Positions 1 through 9,000 are shown, counted from the first letter of the stretch. The stretch: 64,000 bases of DNA from Microbacterium sp. VKM Ac-2923 (GCF_022815605.1 NZ_JALGRP010000004.1:1-64000); one strand, 5' to 3'. Numbers and translations: made by a program. The notes: generated by a model not told the origin, from the letters alone.

Positions 1-167
1 CCGCTTCACACTCCGCAAAACGCTGAACACAGCCACGCCCCTCAATCAGGGTGTTGCACTGACCCAATGAGACCGCCCTCGGCGGCATCCTCCCCTGGCC
101 GGATCTCCTCCTGGGGCGACACGCCTGCCGGCACGGTCCGGCCCGGGACAGGGCCAGGCGCACGCGC

Positions 168-743
168 TCAGCCGCGCAGGCGCTCCTCCAGCCCGGCGCG
201 CACCGCGGGCCATTCCTCGCGCAGGATCGAGAAGTAGAGGGTGTCTCCGACACTGCCGTCGGGCGCGATGCGGTGGTGACGCAACCGCCCCTCGGGCGTG
301 GCCCCGAGTCGTTCGATCGCCCGCGCGCTGCGCGCGTTGCGCGCGTCACAGCGCAGCGCCACGCGGTTCAGGACCCACGTGTCGAACGCCTGCTGCAGCA
401 GCAGCAGCTTCGCCGCCGGATTCGTCCGCCCACCCTGGAACGCGCGGCCGTACCAGGTCGTGCCGATCTCGATCCGGCCCTGGGCCGGTGCGAAGTCGTA
501 GAACGTCGTCGAGCCGTGGATCACCGCCGTCTCGGCATCCCGCACCGTGAAGGCGTACATCCCCGGCGTCTCGAGCTGCTGCGCGACGCGGTCGGCGTAG
601 GCCCCCACCGAGTCCGGCCAGGGCGTCGTCATCCCTGCCCACAAGGCCGGGTCGGTGAGCGGCCACGCGGCAGGCGCGTCGTCGGGGTGCGCGGGGGTGA
701 GCCGGATGCCATGCCCCTCGAGCACGATGTCGTGAACGGTCAT
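168..743 (-). CDS. GNAT family N-acetyltransferase (RimJ/RimL-like)
   Basis: A 191-residue protein of the acetyltransferase_3 (RimJ/RimL) type, predicted to transfer acetyl from acetyl-CoA to an amine or protein N-terminus in the cytosol. The segment NARSARAIERLGA near residue 136 is the usual helix and turn before the last core strands, and GTTWYGRAFQGG near residue 93 lies at the acetyl-CoA-binding region. The ATG shares four bases (ATGA) with the stop of the MerR regulator upstream, so the two are translationally coupled and probably one transcript, with the acetyltransferase as regulatory target. The substrate cannot be told from sequence. Confidence 0.85.
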   Translation of the reverse strand: MTVHDIVLEGHGIRLTPAHPDDAPAAWPLTDPALWAGMTTPWPDSVGAYADRVAQQLETPGMYAFTVRDAETAVIHGSTTFYDFAPAQGRIEIGTTWYGRAFQGGRTNPAAKLLLLQQAFDTWVLNRVALRCDARNARSARAIERLGATPEGRLRHHRIAPDGSVGDTLYFSILREEWPAVRAGLEERLRG

Positions 744-1111
744 CGCGCCTCCAACTGCGCGACGAACTCGTCGGCGGCGTCGAGCTTGCGGCGCAGATCA
801 TCGCGGCGCGTGACGGCCTCGTCGCGGATGTCGGCCAAGCGGGCGGCGAGAGCCGTATCGCGAGGGTCGGCGTCGAGCCCGCCGACGACGGCGAGCAGGT
901 CGCCCATCTGCTCGAGCGAGTACCCCAGCGGCTTCATCCGGCGAATGAGCAGGAGCCGCGACTCGTCGTCGGGGGTGTAGAGCCGGAATCCGCCGTCGCT
1001 CCGCGCCGAGGGGCGCAGCAGACCGATCTCGTCGTAGTGGCGGAGCGTGCGGATGGACAGCCCGGTGCGCTCGGCGAGCTCGCCGATCTGCATCGGTCGC
1101 TGGGCGGTCAT
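740..1111 (-). CDS. MerR family transcriptional regulator
   Basis: A 123-residue regulator with an N-terminal MerR winged helix-turn-helix (IGELAERTGLSIRTLRHY from about residue 11) followed by the dimerisation coiled coil (DDLRRKLDAADEFVAQLEA at the C-terminus). There are no cysteines, so metal sensing as in MerR/CueR is unlikely; it looks like the short ligand- or stress-sensing type. It is the first gene of a two-gene operon with the GNAT gene and is divergent from the SulP transporter. An imperfect palindrome in the shared upstream region is a candidate operator. Confidence 0.88.
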   Translation of the reverse strand: MTAQRPMQIGELAERTGLSIRTLRHYDEIGLLRPSARSDGGFRLYTPDDESRLLLIRRMKPLGYSLEQMGDLLAVVGGLDADPRDTALAARLADIRDEAVTRRDDLRRKLDAADEFVAQLEAR

Positions 1112-1128
1112 GGCATCCCCCGTTCCGC

Positions 1129-1151
1129 AACCCTCTCGTTACGGTAGAGTT
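1129..1151. promoter_or_regulatory. Candidate MerR operator and palindrome in the divergent intergenic region
   Basis: The 117-bp gap between the MerR gene and the SulP transporter holds an imperfect palindrome with arms aaccctct and agagtt around cgttacggt, the size and position expected for a MerR operator inside a long-spacer promoter. A separate perfect 16-bp palindrome, ggtcgcgatcgcgacc, lies at 1158-1173 on the SulP side. Assignment to MerR is by position only. Confidence 0.3.
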
Positions 1152-1228
1152 CGTATCGGTCGCGATCGCGACCCCCCTATTCTTCCCCGCGCCGACGCGG
1201 GTTCCCTCCCACCTCCCGGAGCATCTTC

Positions 1229-2722
1229 ATGACCGACGTCCTCGCGCGCCCGCGGCCCGAGCCCACCGTGCTGCAGGCCCTGCGCTCACCGCGCCTGCTC
1301 ACCCGCGAGGTCCTCGCCGGCCTCGTCGTGGCCATCGCCCTCATCCCCGAGGCGATCGCCTTCTCGATCATCGCCGGGGTCGACCCGCGGCTCGGTCTGT
1401 TCTCGTCGTTCGTGATGGCCGTCGCGATCGCCTTCCTCGGTGGGCGCCCCGCCATGATCTCGGCCGCGACCGGGGCGATCGCCCTGGTCATCGCACCCGT
1501 CGCCCGCGAGCACGGGGTCGACTATCTCCTCGCCACGGTCATTCTCGGCGGCATCCTGCAGGTGGTGCTCGGCCTCCTCGGCGTCGCCAAGCTCATGCGC
1601 TACATCCCGCGCAGCGTGATGGTCGGTTTCGTCAACGCGCTGGCGATCCTCATCTTCACCGCGCAGGTGCCGCAGCTCATCGGCGTGCCGTGGGCGGTGT
1701 ACCCGATCGCCGCGGTGGGACTCCTGATCATGTACCTGCTCCCGCGCGTCACCAAGGCGGTACCGGCGCCCCTCGTCGCCATCGTGCTGCTGACCGGCGC
1801 TGCCGTGGTGTTCGGCATCTCGGTGCCGACGGTGGGCGATCAGGGTGCGTTGCCCGAGAGCCTGCCCGCGTTGCTGATCCCGAACGTGCCGTTCACCCCC
1901 GACACCCTGGCGATCATCTTCCCCTTCGCGGTGGCCATGGCCATCGTGGGGCTGCTGGAGTCGCTCATGACGGCATCCCTCGTCGACGACATCACCGACA
2001 CCCCGTCCTCGAAGACGCGTGAGTCGCTCGGCCAGGGCGCGGCGAACGTGCTGTCGGGCTTCTTCGGCGGAATGGGCGGTTGCGCCATGATCGGCCAGAC
2101 GATGATCAACGTCAAGGCATCGGGCGCCCGCACCCGCATCTCGACCTTCCTGGCCGGCGTTTTCCTGCTCGTTCTCGTCCTGGTGTTCGGTGATGTGGTG
2201 GCGATCATCCCCATGGCGGTGCTCGTCGCGGTCATGATCGTCGTCTCGGTCGCCACGTTCGACTGGCACAGCATCCGCCCCTCGACGCTGCGCCGGATGC
2301 CGGTGAGCGAGACCATCGTGATGGTGCTGACGGTGGCGGTCACGGTGTGGACGCACAATCTCGCGATCGGTGTCGGCGTGGGTGTCGTCGCCGCAGCCGT
2401 CCTGTTCGCCCGCCGCGTGGCGAGCCTGACCACCGTCACCCGCGTCGCGGACGACGAGGTCGCGCGCTACACCGTCGAGGGCGAGCTGTTCTTCGCCTCG
2501 AGCAACGACCTGACGACGAAGTTCGCCTACCACCGCGACCCGGCTCGCGTCGTGATCGACCTGTCGCGCTCGCACGTCTGGGATGCCTCGACCGTGGCAG
2601 CCTTGGATGCCGTGCAGACGAAGTACGCCCGCCTCGGAACCGCCGTCGAGCTGCACGGGATGAACGACGCCGCCAGGCGCTTCCACGGGCGCCTCACCGG
2701 CGGGCTCGGCGTGGGCCACTGA
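1229..2722 (+). CDS. SulP/SLC26 family anion transporter with STAS domain
   Basis: A 497-residue membrane protein. The N-terminal 390 residues are a SulP transporter core of alternating hydrophobic helices, beginning with the family signature region (IALIPEAIAFSIIAGVDPR near residue 36). The C-terminal 100 residues form a cytoplasmic STAS domain (VVIDLSRSHVWDASTVAALD), as in SLC26 proteins. It is predicted to import an anion such as sulfate or bicarbonate; the substrate is not determined by the sequence. ATG is preceded by cggagc. No carbonic anhydrase or sulfate-assimilation gene is adjacent. It is transcribed alone, divergent from the MerR operon. Confidence 0.92.
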   Translation: MTDVLARPRPEPTVLQALRSPRLLTREVLAGLVVAIALIPEAIAFSIIAGVDPRLGLFSSFVMAVAIAFLGGRPAMISAATGAIALVIAPVAREHGVDYLLATVILGGILQVVLGLLGVAKLMRYIPRSVMVGFVNALAILIFTAQVPQLIGVPWAVYPIAAVGLLIMYLLPRVTKAVPAPLVAIVLLTGAAVVFGISVPTVGDQGALPESLPALLIPNVPFTPDTLAIIFPFAVAMAIVGLLESLMTASLVDDITDTPSSKTRESLGQGAANVLSGFFGGMGGCAMIGQTMINVKASGARTRISTFLAGVFLLVLVLVFGDVVAIIPMAVLVAVMIVVSVATFDWHSIRPSTLRRMPVSETIVMVLTVAVTVWTHNLAIGVGVGVVAAAVLFARRVASLTTVTRVADDEVARYTVEGELFFASSNDLTTKFAYHRDPARVVIDLSRSHVWDASTVAALDAVQTKYARLGTAVELHGMNDAARRFHGRLTGGLGVGH

Positions 2723-2848
2723 CCCCGGGCGCGAGGCGGCATAGCCGGGCCGGGACGGTGCGGCCGTGAATGGGGCGGTGCGCGGTGATGCCGGTATCGC
2801 GTGGCGAGGCAGAGCGTGGCGCGGCGGGCCGGTGCGGAGCGGCGGGCG

Positions 2849-3784
2849 TCAGGTCCGCAGCGTCGTCGACGGGGTCTCGCCGAACTCCCCGCGGTACATC
2901 GCCGCGAAGCGGCCCAGGTTGGAGAAGCCCCAGCGTGCGGCGATGGCGGCCACCGTCTCCACCGACGGGTCGGCGCTGCGCAGCTCCGCGCGAGCCGCAT
3001 CGAGACGCACGCGGCGGAGGTACTGCATCGGGGTGCGGCCCGTCGCCGAACGGAAGGCATACTGCAGACCGCGCGGCGATAGACGCGCCGCCTGAGCGAT
3101 GTCGGCCAGCACCACCGGCTCGGCGGCGTGGGCCTCGACATAGGCCTTGGCACGCCGCACCGGAGCGGGGAGCGGACGCGCCGGCCTGCCGGCGGCGAGG
3201 GCATCGGTGAAGGTGGTCGGGAAGGCCAGGAGCGAGGCCTCCAGCATGAGCGTCCGCGCCTGCTGCTCGATGATCGGGGTGCGCTCCGGCGAGCGCAACA
3301 GCACGTCGCGGGCGTACTCCCACGTGCGTGTCCAGTACCGCAGCCGCTGCTCGTTGACCGGCGCATACCCGGTGGGTCGGACGCGCAGGGTGTCGTCGCC
3401 CGAGAGCCGACGCGCGGCCTCGTCGAACTCCGCTCGGGCGAAGGACACGGCGGTGCCGGCGATGCGGCCGGTGAAGGCGAGCTCGATCGGGCGGTCCACC
3501 ACCATGAACGGCACGGCGGTGTCGATGCGTTCGCGCCGATACGTCCCCGTCACCCGAGGGCCGGCGATGCGGCCGACCACGACCTGGTCGAGAGGGTCGG
3601 ACTCGACCGTCATCGTGGAGCCCATCGTGTAGTCGCAGAACCCGAAGCCGGGCTCCGATGCCGCGTGCCAGGCGAGCGCCGGCTGGATCGCCTCGGCGCG
3701 CGAAATGCGCGCGCCGGGGACGATCGTCTGCCAGAGATGCTCGACGGTCTCGGCGTCGCGCGTTTCGATATTGGTGTGCTCCAC
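2849..3784 (-). CDS. AraC family transcriptional regulator
   Basis: A 311-residue regulator. About 200 N-terminal residues form a ligand-binding or dimerisation region, followed by a C-terminal AraC double helix-turn-helix: LADIAQAARLSPRGLQYAFR near residue 222 and VAAIAARWGFSNLGRF, the conserved second motif, near residue 275. Start is GTG with aggaaa upstream. It has the same layout as the AraC protein at 31522-32451, a second member of this subfamily. The gene stands alone, so its regulon is unknown. Confidence 0.9.
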   Translation of the reverse strand: MEHTNIETRDAETVEHLWQTIVPGARISRAEAIQPALAWHAASEPGFGFCDYTMGSTMTVESDPLDQVVVGRIAGPRVTGTYRRERIDTAVPFMVVDRPIELAFTGRIAGTAVSFARAEFDEAARRLSGDDTLRVRPTGYAPVNEQRLRYWTRTWEYARDVLLRSPERTPIIEQQARTLMLEASLLAFPTTFTDALAAGRPARPLPAPVRRAKAYVEAHAAEPVVLADIAQAARLSPRGLQYAFRSATGRTPMQYLRRVRLDAARAELRSADPSVETVAAIAARWGFSNLGRFAAMYRGEFGETPSTTLRT

Positions 3785-4201
3785 GGGTTTTTCCTAAATC
3801 GTCCGAAAGTATGCGGCAAGACCATTGCGCCGGGAAATACGAGAAGGTATGGGACCGCTCTCATGCGTTGGACGAAGAAGTCGGTACTGACCACCGATGC
3901 CCCCGCACCCGCACTCCACCGTAACCTTTGAGTCGGCTGTGGTGCGCATTTCGCAGGAGTGGCCGCAACGCGCGCACCTCCGTCCGTCCCGCGCATCGTC
4001 GCCTTTTCATCGTTGCTCGGGCGGCCCGAGCAGGGGAGCATTCTCCGGGACGGGGCGGCATTGACCGAGCGTTCGTCGTTCCCCGACGCGGTCGGTCGGG
4101 CGGTGTCTCGGCGTGGCGCTCGTGACGCCGCGCCGAGACGCCCTCCGTCCCGCGATAATGAGGGGGGTCGCCGCTCGGCGGCCTTTCTCGAAGGGATGCC
4201 G
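3785..4201. other. 417-bp intergenic region with a strong hairpin
   Basis: No coding signal is seen. The end near the AraC gene is relatively A/T-rich (ggtttttcctaaatcg) and probably holds its promoter. The other end has an almost perfect 14-bp inverted repeat at 4105-4118 and 4126-4139 (gtctcggcgtggcg against cgccgcgccgagac, 7-nt loop). A weaker hairpin followed by cctttct lies at about 4166-4186, just before the next start codon. The leader of the small downstream gene could be structured. Confidence 0.5.
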
Positions 4202-4549
4202 ATGCCGTTTCGCACAATGACGACGTTGCAGACCTGGGTCGACGATTTCCGCGCTCTGGGGTACGACGACGCAGAAATCCTGCGCGTCATCCCCCAGGAC
4301 AGCGACGCGGGCGAAGACGCCGGATTGATCGCGGCGCGTCTGCGCAGCGTGTCGACGACGTTCTACGTGGCACCCGGAGCGGCCGAGGGCTCGACGGAGT
4401 GGGCTGTCACATTCGAACCGCGTGAAGACGCCGCCCCTCTGCCCGCCGGCCGGGTCATGGCACTCGCCGGCGAACTGGCGACCCTCGCGGCACTCTGCTC
4501 CTTCCTGCAGGCGCGATCCGAGGCGTTCCTCGCCTCCGTTCCGGACTGA
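4202..4549 (+). CDS. Hypothetical protein, 115 aa
   Basis: A small acidic protein without recognised family membership. It begins MPFRTMTTLQTWVDDFRALG and ends with an alanine/leucine-rich helix (ELATLAALCSFLQARSEAF). The start at 4202 is preferred because gaaggg lies six bases upstream; an in-frame ATG at 4196 would be too close to that site. No signal peptide or membrane segment is visible, so a soluble cytosolic protein is likely. Codon use matches the neighbours. Function unknown. Confidence 0.6.
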   Translation: MPFRTMTTLQTWVDDFRALGYDDAEILRVIPQDSDAGEDAGLIAARLRSVSTTFYVAPGAAEGSTEWAVTFEPREDAAPLPAGRVMALAGELATLAALCSFLQARSEAFLASVPD

Positions 4550-4782
4550 TCGGAGCCGACCGCCGACGTCGGCGGCATCCTCGGACGAAGCCGCCCAGCG
4601 GGGGACGGACGACCTGCCTACGGCACCCGGCCCCGCTCCCGAGACTCGCAGCTGCCGGTCGTCAGCGGCATCCTGGATCGGGCGGGGCCGACTGCGCCCG
4701 CGCGCCGGGACGGCGACACCCATGGCAAGCTGCTACTTCGCGGCAGCCCAGGTCGGGTCCTGCACGCCGAGACCGCGGTGCG

Positions 4783-5235
4783 TCAGCCTGCGGCCGTCGC
4801 GACGATTCGCCGCAGAAGATCCGCCGTCCGCCCCGCCTCGGCCGGATTGATCGTCGCGATCGCCGCTTCGATGTCGGCATCGAAGGCCCGCAGCGACGAC
4901 CACGGCGGAGCTCCGAGGTCGACGGTCGCCGTGATGTGGTTGACACGGCGGTCGTCGTCGTCGAGATCGCGGCGTACCGCCCCTCGCTGCACGAGACGAT
5001 CGATGAGGGTCGTCACTCCCGCCGAGGTGATGCCGAGGTGGTCGCGCACGTGCGAAGGCCGGGCTCCGGGGTTGTCGGCGACGAACAGCAGAGCGCGTGC
5101 GTCGAGTTCGTTCAGCCCCAGCTCGCGACGAGCCCCGGCAGCGGCGATCCGCCGCGCCTCTCCGTAGGCGAGAAGGGCGTGTCCGAGCGTCGACCCGGGC
5201 ACGGGCGACGAGGAGATCTCGGATGAGGGGAGCAC
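4783..5235 (-). CDS. MarR family transcriptional regulator
   Basis: A 150-residue winged-helix regulator. Visible are the MarR recognition region (PSHVRDHLGITSAGVTTLID, about residues 59-78) and the following wing (RRDLDDDDRRVNHITAT, about residues 93-109), with dimerisation helices at both ends. It is divergent from the 61-aa small protein gene at 5422, whose control it may share through the 186-bp intergenic region. The ligand is unknown. Confidence 0.85.
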   Translation of the reverse strand: MLPSSEISSSPVPGSTLGHALLAYGEARRIAAAGARRELGLNELDARALLFVADNPGARPSHVRDHLGITSAGVTTLIDRLVQRGAVRRDLDDDDRRVNHITATVDLGAPPWSSLRAFDADIEAAIATINPAEAGRTADLLRRIVATAAG

Positions 5236-5335
5236 GACCCCCGATCGTACCCAGTTCCGCGATGGACGCGTGCAGCATGCGCTCCGCGCGTCTGCGCGTC
5301 GCCGTCGGCGGGCGCCACGCGCAGCTCGTCGCCGT

Positions 5336-5375
5336 TGTCAAGCGGGGCGCGGGCGGTCCCGACCGACGATAGGAC
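5336..5375 (+). promoter_or_regulatory. TGTCAAG-N27 promoter motif upstream of the 61-aa gene
   Basis: TGTCAAG at 5336-5342 is followed after exactly 27 bp by taggac at 5370-5375, a plausible -10 hexamer, and about 46 bp later by the ATG at 5422. The same spacing occurs at four other genes in the window. The activator or sigma factor involved is not known. Confidence 0.4.
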
Positions 5376-5421
5376 TGAGACCAACAGCACCCCGTCGGGA
5401 GACGGGAGCAAGGAGAGCACC

Positions 5422-5607
5422 ATGATCCACGGACAGCAGAGCGGACAGCAGGCGGGTTCGGTGTGGGGCATCGCGATGTCGACCGCCATGGGCAACGGCA
5501 TCGTGCCTCGTTCGATCGAGGAACCTCGCGCGCGCACCGCGCTGCGCTGGCCCTGGTCGCGCACGCGTGACGCGGGTGAGTCGATGGCGGCCCTGCGCCG
5601 CGCCTGA
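5422..5607 (+). CDS. Small hypothetical protein, 61 aa
   Basis: A 61-residue protein beginning MIHGQQSGQQAGSVWGIAMS, with a basic C-terminal half (RTALRWPWSRTRDAGES). The start at 5422 is supported by a strong ribosome-binding site, aaggag, six bases upstream; a longer in-frame form starting at 5335 has no such site. It is divergent from the MarR regulator and carries the TGTCAAG-N27 promoter motif shared with stress-type genes elsewhere in the window. No homologous family is recognised. Confidence 0.55.
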   Translation: MIHGQQSGQQAGSVWGIAMSTAMGNGIVPRSIEEPRARTALRWPWSRTRDAGESMAALRRA

Positions 5608-5887
5608 TCCGCAGCCCCTCCCCCCGGCGCGTCGGCTCCCACCCCCTGGAGTCGGCGCGTCGGCTTTTTCCCTTCCGAGGTCGCCTCGCGCCGCGGCGCC
5701 CGCTGGGCCGTCGACCCTCGCGGATCACGGGGGCATCGAGGAATCCGGATGCCGGCGGGCTGACCGCCCCGGCGTGCGCGGGCGTTCATTCGATGGTCGT
5801 CCGGGCGTAACCCACGATGCCGGGTCGAGCCTTCAGCATGGGACGACCGCTCCCGCGGTGCTGGAGTCCCGACCCGGAGGCGACCCG

Positions 5888-7084
5888 ATGATTCGACCGG
5901 TCCGTGTGCTGTCGTTGTACGAAGGGTTCTTCGCGGGTGGTGCGCGCATCCTTCACTCCGACGTCGTGGCGGGTCTGGCCCGCGACGGGTCGCAGCAGCA
6001 CCGCGTGCTCTCGCTGACCTCCGCCGCCCGCCGCGACGCTTCGCTGCAGCTGGCGCGCGACGACACACGCTTTCGCCGGCTGCGGGCCGCAGGCGTTGCG
6101 ATCGACGCCTTCGACCGCATCGCCGGGGACCGCCCCCTCGCACCCGAGGACTTCACGGTCGACGAACTGACGCGCGCCGCGGAGCTCTTCGCCGAGACCG
6201 ACGTCGTGCTGTCGTTGAAGGAACAGCCCCTCAGCCTCGTCGTCGCCCTGCAGCGCGCGGGTCTGCTGCCCGACCGTCCGATCGCCGCGTGTCTGCACCG
6301 CTCCGACCCGACGCACTCGGGTCCCGCCCTCGGGTGGCTGGCCGATGCGGCCGCCTCGGGTGCGGTGACGGCGACGATCGCGTGCGCCGAGTCCACCTCG
6401 ACGGCGTACGCGCGCGCCGGCGTCGCCCCCGCGACCTCGTGGGTCATCGACAACGGCATCGACACGCGGCGGTTCCGCCCGGGCACCCGGGCCGAACGTC
6501 GACGCGTCCGCGCCGGTCTCGGCATCCCGGAGTCTGCACCCGTGATCATGTTGGCCGCGAGGTTCGATGCGATGAAGGACCCGGGACTGTTCCTGCGGGC
6601 GGTCGCCGGACACGCGCGTCGCAGCCCCGAGACGCACTACGTCGTGTGCGGGGCGGGAATGACCGCCGCCAACCCCGCCTTCGTCGCGCTGCGCTCCGAG
6701 AGCGGTGTCGGCGCCGAGGTGCCCCTGCACGCCCTGGGCCTGCGCGAGGACATGCCCGAGCTGTACCGCGCCGCCGACGTCGTCGCCCTCACCAGCGCGT
6801 TCGGCGAGGCGTCGCCCCTCTGCCTCGTCGAGGGTGCGGCATCCGGGGCCGTGCCCGTCACGACCGACGTCGGCGACGCCGCACGCGTGGTCGAAGGCTT
6901 CGGGCTGGTCACATCACGGAACGAGGATGCGATCGTGGCGGCGTGGGGCGAAGCTCTCCGGCATCGGACGACCCTGCGCGCAGCCGCCCTCGGCGCTCGC
7001 GGGCGGCTGGACCGGCGACGCATGATCGACGATTACCGCGGGGCGATCGCGGGTCTGCTGCTGCCGAGCGTCATGGCGGCCTGA
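5888..7084 (+). CDS. Glycosyltransferase family 4 protein
   Basis: A 398-residue GT-B glycosyltransferase of the GT4 type, transferring a sugar from an NDP-sugar to an unidentified acceptor. The C-terminal half has the expected order: a hinge with DNGIDTRRFRPG, a donor-domain start with APVIMLAARFDAMKDPGLFL, and the phosphate-binding E-x7-E region in FGEASPLCLVEGAASGAVPV. ATG at 5888 follows ggagg by seven bases; the open frame extends farther upstream but lacks a site there. It is a single gene with no other polysaccharide genes nearby. Confidence 0.85.
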   Translation: MIRPVRVLSLYEGFFAGGARILHSDVVAGLARDGSQQHRVLSLTSAARRDASLQLARDDTRFRRLRAAGVAIDAFDRIAGDRPLAPEDFTVDELTRAAELFAETDVVLSLKEQPLSLVVALQRAGLLPDRPIAACLHRSDPTHSGPALGWLADAAASGAVTATIACAESTSTAYARAGVAPATSWVIDNGIDTRRFRPGTRAERRRVRAGLGIPESAPVIMLAARFDAMKDPGLFLRAVAGHARRSPETHYVVCGAGMTAANPAFVALRSESGVGAEVPLHALGLREDMPELYRAADVVALTSAFGEASPLCLVEGAASGAVPVTTDVGDAARVVEGFGLVTSRNEDAIVAAWGEALRHRTTLRAAALGARGRLDRRRMIDDYRGAIAGLLLPSVMAA

Positions 7085-7110
7085 CGTCGGAGGTCGCCCC
7101 GCGGCGCACC

Positions 7111-7131
7111 GGCGGCGGCGGCGGCGGCGGG
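7111..7131. repeat. GGC trinucleotide repeat
   Basis: About seven tandem ggc triplets lie in the gap between the convergent glycosyltransferase and MFS genes. This is a simple-sequence tract prone to length change; it is outside coding sequence and no role is apparent. Confidence 0.8.
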
Positions 7132-7175
7132 CGAGCATTACGGCCGCCACACCTCGGCCCGAACCTGCGGAGGGG

Positions 7176-8420
7176 TCAGCCGACGGTGACGGTGCGTCGC
7201 AACCCATGGGCGGCGAGCGCCGTGCACAGCGCGCACGCAGCGGCCGTCCCTCCGAGGAGCACCCACATCGGCGCGAACACGGTCAACGCTGCGAGGGCTG
7301 CCGGCAGCAGGAATCCGAGATACGTCAGCGAGTAGTACACGGCCGTGATGCCGGCGAGGTCCCGGGGTGTGGCGAGTGCCTGGGCGGCGGCGAGTCCGGC
7401 GACCATCGCGAGACCGTAGCCGGCTCCGAAGACGGGAGCTGCGACCAGCACGATCCACACCTGCTGCAGGGCGGCGGCGGGCATGAGCAGGACGGCGCCC
7501 AGGGCGATGAGCGAGCCACCGACCACCCCCATACGTCCGCGCAAGAACGTGGCGAGGTGACCCGAGAAGAACTGCGTCACCCAGCCCGCGCCGAGCGTGA
7601 TGACCACCACGAGCGTTGCGAAGCCGACGGTGAACCCCGGGAGGCGACCGCTCACCAGGCTCGGACCGACGGCGAACGACAGGGCCGGGGCGGCGAACAC
7701 CCAGGGTGCGAGCGGAAGGATGACGCGCAGGAACGTCGGTCGGGCCGACCGCGGGAGTCGCAGGTCGCCGTACAGCCGAGTCACGCCGGGAGTGAAGGGG
7801 CGCGTCTCGGCCGCCCGGAGGAGGACCACGGCGGCGACCACGCACGCGACGATCTGCACGAGATAGGGCACCACCGCCGGCCACGGACCCCACTGCGCCA
7901 ACGCCCCGCCGATCCCCGCGCCACCTCCGAAGCCGATCGTCAGCATGCCCGCGGCCCGCCGCGCACCCGCCGACGACCGCCCCTCCGCGATGGAGAGCTC
8001 CTTGATCCACGACGTGCCGACGACCATCCCGGCCGCCACGCTGAGACCGCAGATGAACCGCCCGGCGCCGAGACCGACGAAGCTCGCGCTCGAGCTCGCG
8101 AGGACGACGCTCCCGAGGACACCGAGGCCGAGCCCGACGAGCAGCACCGGTCGCCGACCGTACCGGTCGGACCAGGCGCCCGACAGAGCGAACCCCGGGA
8201 TAATCCCGAACACGTAGGCGCCGAGCAGGATGTCGACCTGGACCTGGGAGAAGCCCTCGACCTGCCGGTAGTACTGCATCAAGGGCAGGAAGTGATTGCC
8301 GCCCCAGGCCAGGACGATCACCGCCGGGGCGACGAGAAGCCAGGATCGGGCCTGCGGGCCGACAGTCACCGCACCCTCATCACCGGCTGGGCCACCGCGG
8401 GGCCGTCGAGGAGACGTCAC
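7176..8420 (-). CDS. MFS transporter
   Basis: A 414-residue major facilitator protein with 12 predicted membrane helices. The loop 2-3 signature GAWSDRYGRRPVLLVG lies near residue 81 and places it in the drug/proton antiporter or metabolite-transporter group. Its ATG overlaps the stop of the upstream NTF2-like gene by four bases, so the two are co-translated. Substrate unknown. Confidence 0.9.
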   Translation of the reverse strand: MTSPRRPRGGPAGDEGAVTVGPQARSWLLVAPAVIVLAWGGNHFLPLMQYYRQVEGFSQVQVDILLGAYVFGIIPGFALSGAWSDRYGRRPVLLVGLGLGVLGSVVLASSSASFVGLGAGRFICGLSVAAGMVVGTSWIKELSIAEGRSSAGARRAAGMLTIGFGGGAGIGGALAQWGPWPAVVPYLVQIVACVVAAVVLLRAAETRPFTPGVTRLYGDLRLPRSARPTFLRVILPLAPWVFAAPALSFAVGPSLVSGRLPGFTVGFATLVVVITLGAGWVTQFFSGHLATFLRGRMGVVGGSLIALGAVLLMPAAALQQVWIVLVAAPVFGAGYGLAMVAGLAAAQALATPRDLAGITAVYYSLTYLGFLLPAALAALTVFAPMWVLLGGTAAACALCTALAAHGLRRTVTVG

Positions 8421-8833
8421 TCCGGCTGATCGGGCTGGTAGACCTTGCGGAACGCGTCCTTGCGGGCGATCTTGCCGTCGCGGAACTCGTAGATGTCGCA
8501 GCCGCGCGTGGTCAGGATCGTTCCGTCGGGACCGGGGCCCGTGAACGACCAGGTCGCCGCGCCCCGGGTTCCGGCGATGAGGGGCTGCTCCTCCTCGTGC
8601 CGTTCCTGTCCGGTGTCGAAGGCGAGCATCAGCGCGAACCCCTCCCGGACCCGCTCCCTTCCCGACCAGGTGCGGCCCGGCTCGGGACCCACCGACGCAC
8701 TGTAGACGCAGTCGTCCGTGACGTGGCTCATGAGGGCGTCCAGGTCGCGGCGGGTCCAGGCGTCGCTGAACGCGGCCAGCACCTCAGGCGTCATCTGCGG
8801 GGTGTCGTGCGGGGTCGGGAAGGTCTCGCTCAT
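8417..8833 (-). CDS. NTF2-like / SnoaL-type protein
   Basis: A 138-residue protein of the NTF2-like superfamily: an N-terminal helix pair (FSDAWTRRDLDALMSHVTDD) followed by a curved sheet with WSGRERVREGF and ending CDIYEFRDGKIARKDAF, the hallmark closing strands of SnoaL-like folds. The start MSETFPTP at 8833 is chosen because homologous folds begin there; the open frame continues upstream without family similarity. It is the first gene of a two-gene unit with the MFS transporter. It may be a small isomerase/hydrolase or a ligand-binding protein. Confidence 0.8.
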   Translation of the reverse strand: MSETFPTPHDTPQMTPEVLAAFSDAWTRRDLDALMSHVTDDCVYSASVGPEPGRTWSGRERVREGFALMLAFDTGQERHEEEQPLIAGTRGAATWSFTGPGPDGTILTTRGCDIYEFRDGKIARKDAFRKVYQPDQPE

Positions 8834-9000
8834 GAGTGAACTATGGCACCGGGCGGGCGCGATGTCCCGCGGGACTCTCAGCCGAGCGGATGCCGTCGGG
8901 GCGCCGGCGCCCGCCCTCTCGGCCCCGCGGCACCATAGACGCCCCACTCACGGTGCGCTATCCCTGCAGCGCGCACCGGATGCCATGCCTACTGTGAGAC

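Noticed and set aside
1..70. A possible C-terminal gene fragment ending in TGA at 68-70, or the end of a mobile element (gtgttgcactgaccc)
   Set aside because: Only about 22 codons are visible and they match no family I can name; without the sequence to the left neither reading can be supported.
1286..2719. A 477-codon frame antisense to the SulP gene
   Set aside because: Its composition (His/Asp/Arg-rich, no domains) is that of an antisense shadow; the plus strand encodes an intact transporter.
5655..5672. ggctttttccc after a GC-rich stretch as an intrinsic terminator
   Set aside because: The preceding ggcgcgtcggct words are direct, not inverted, repeats, so no stem forms.
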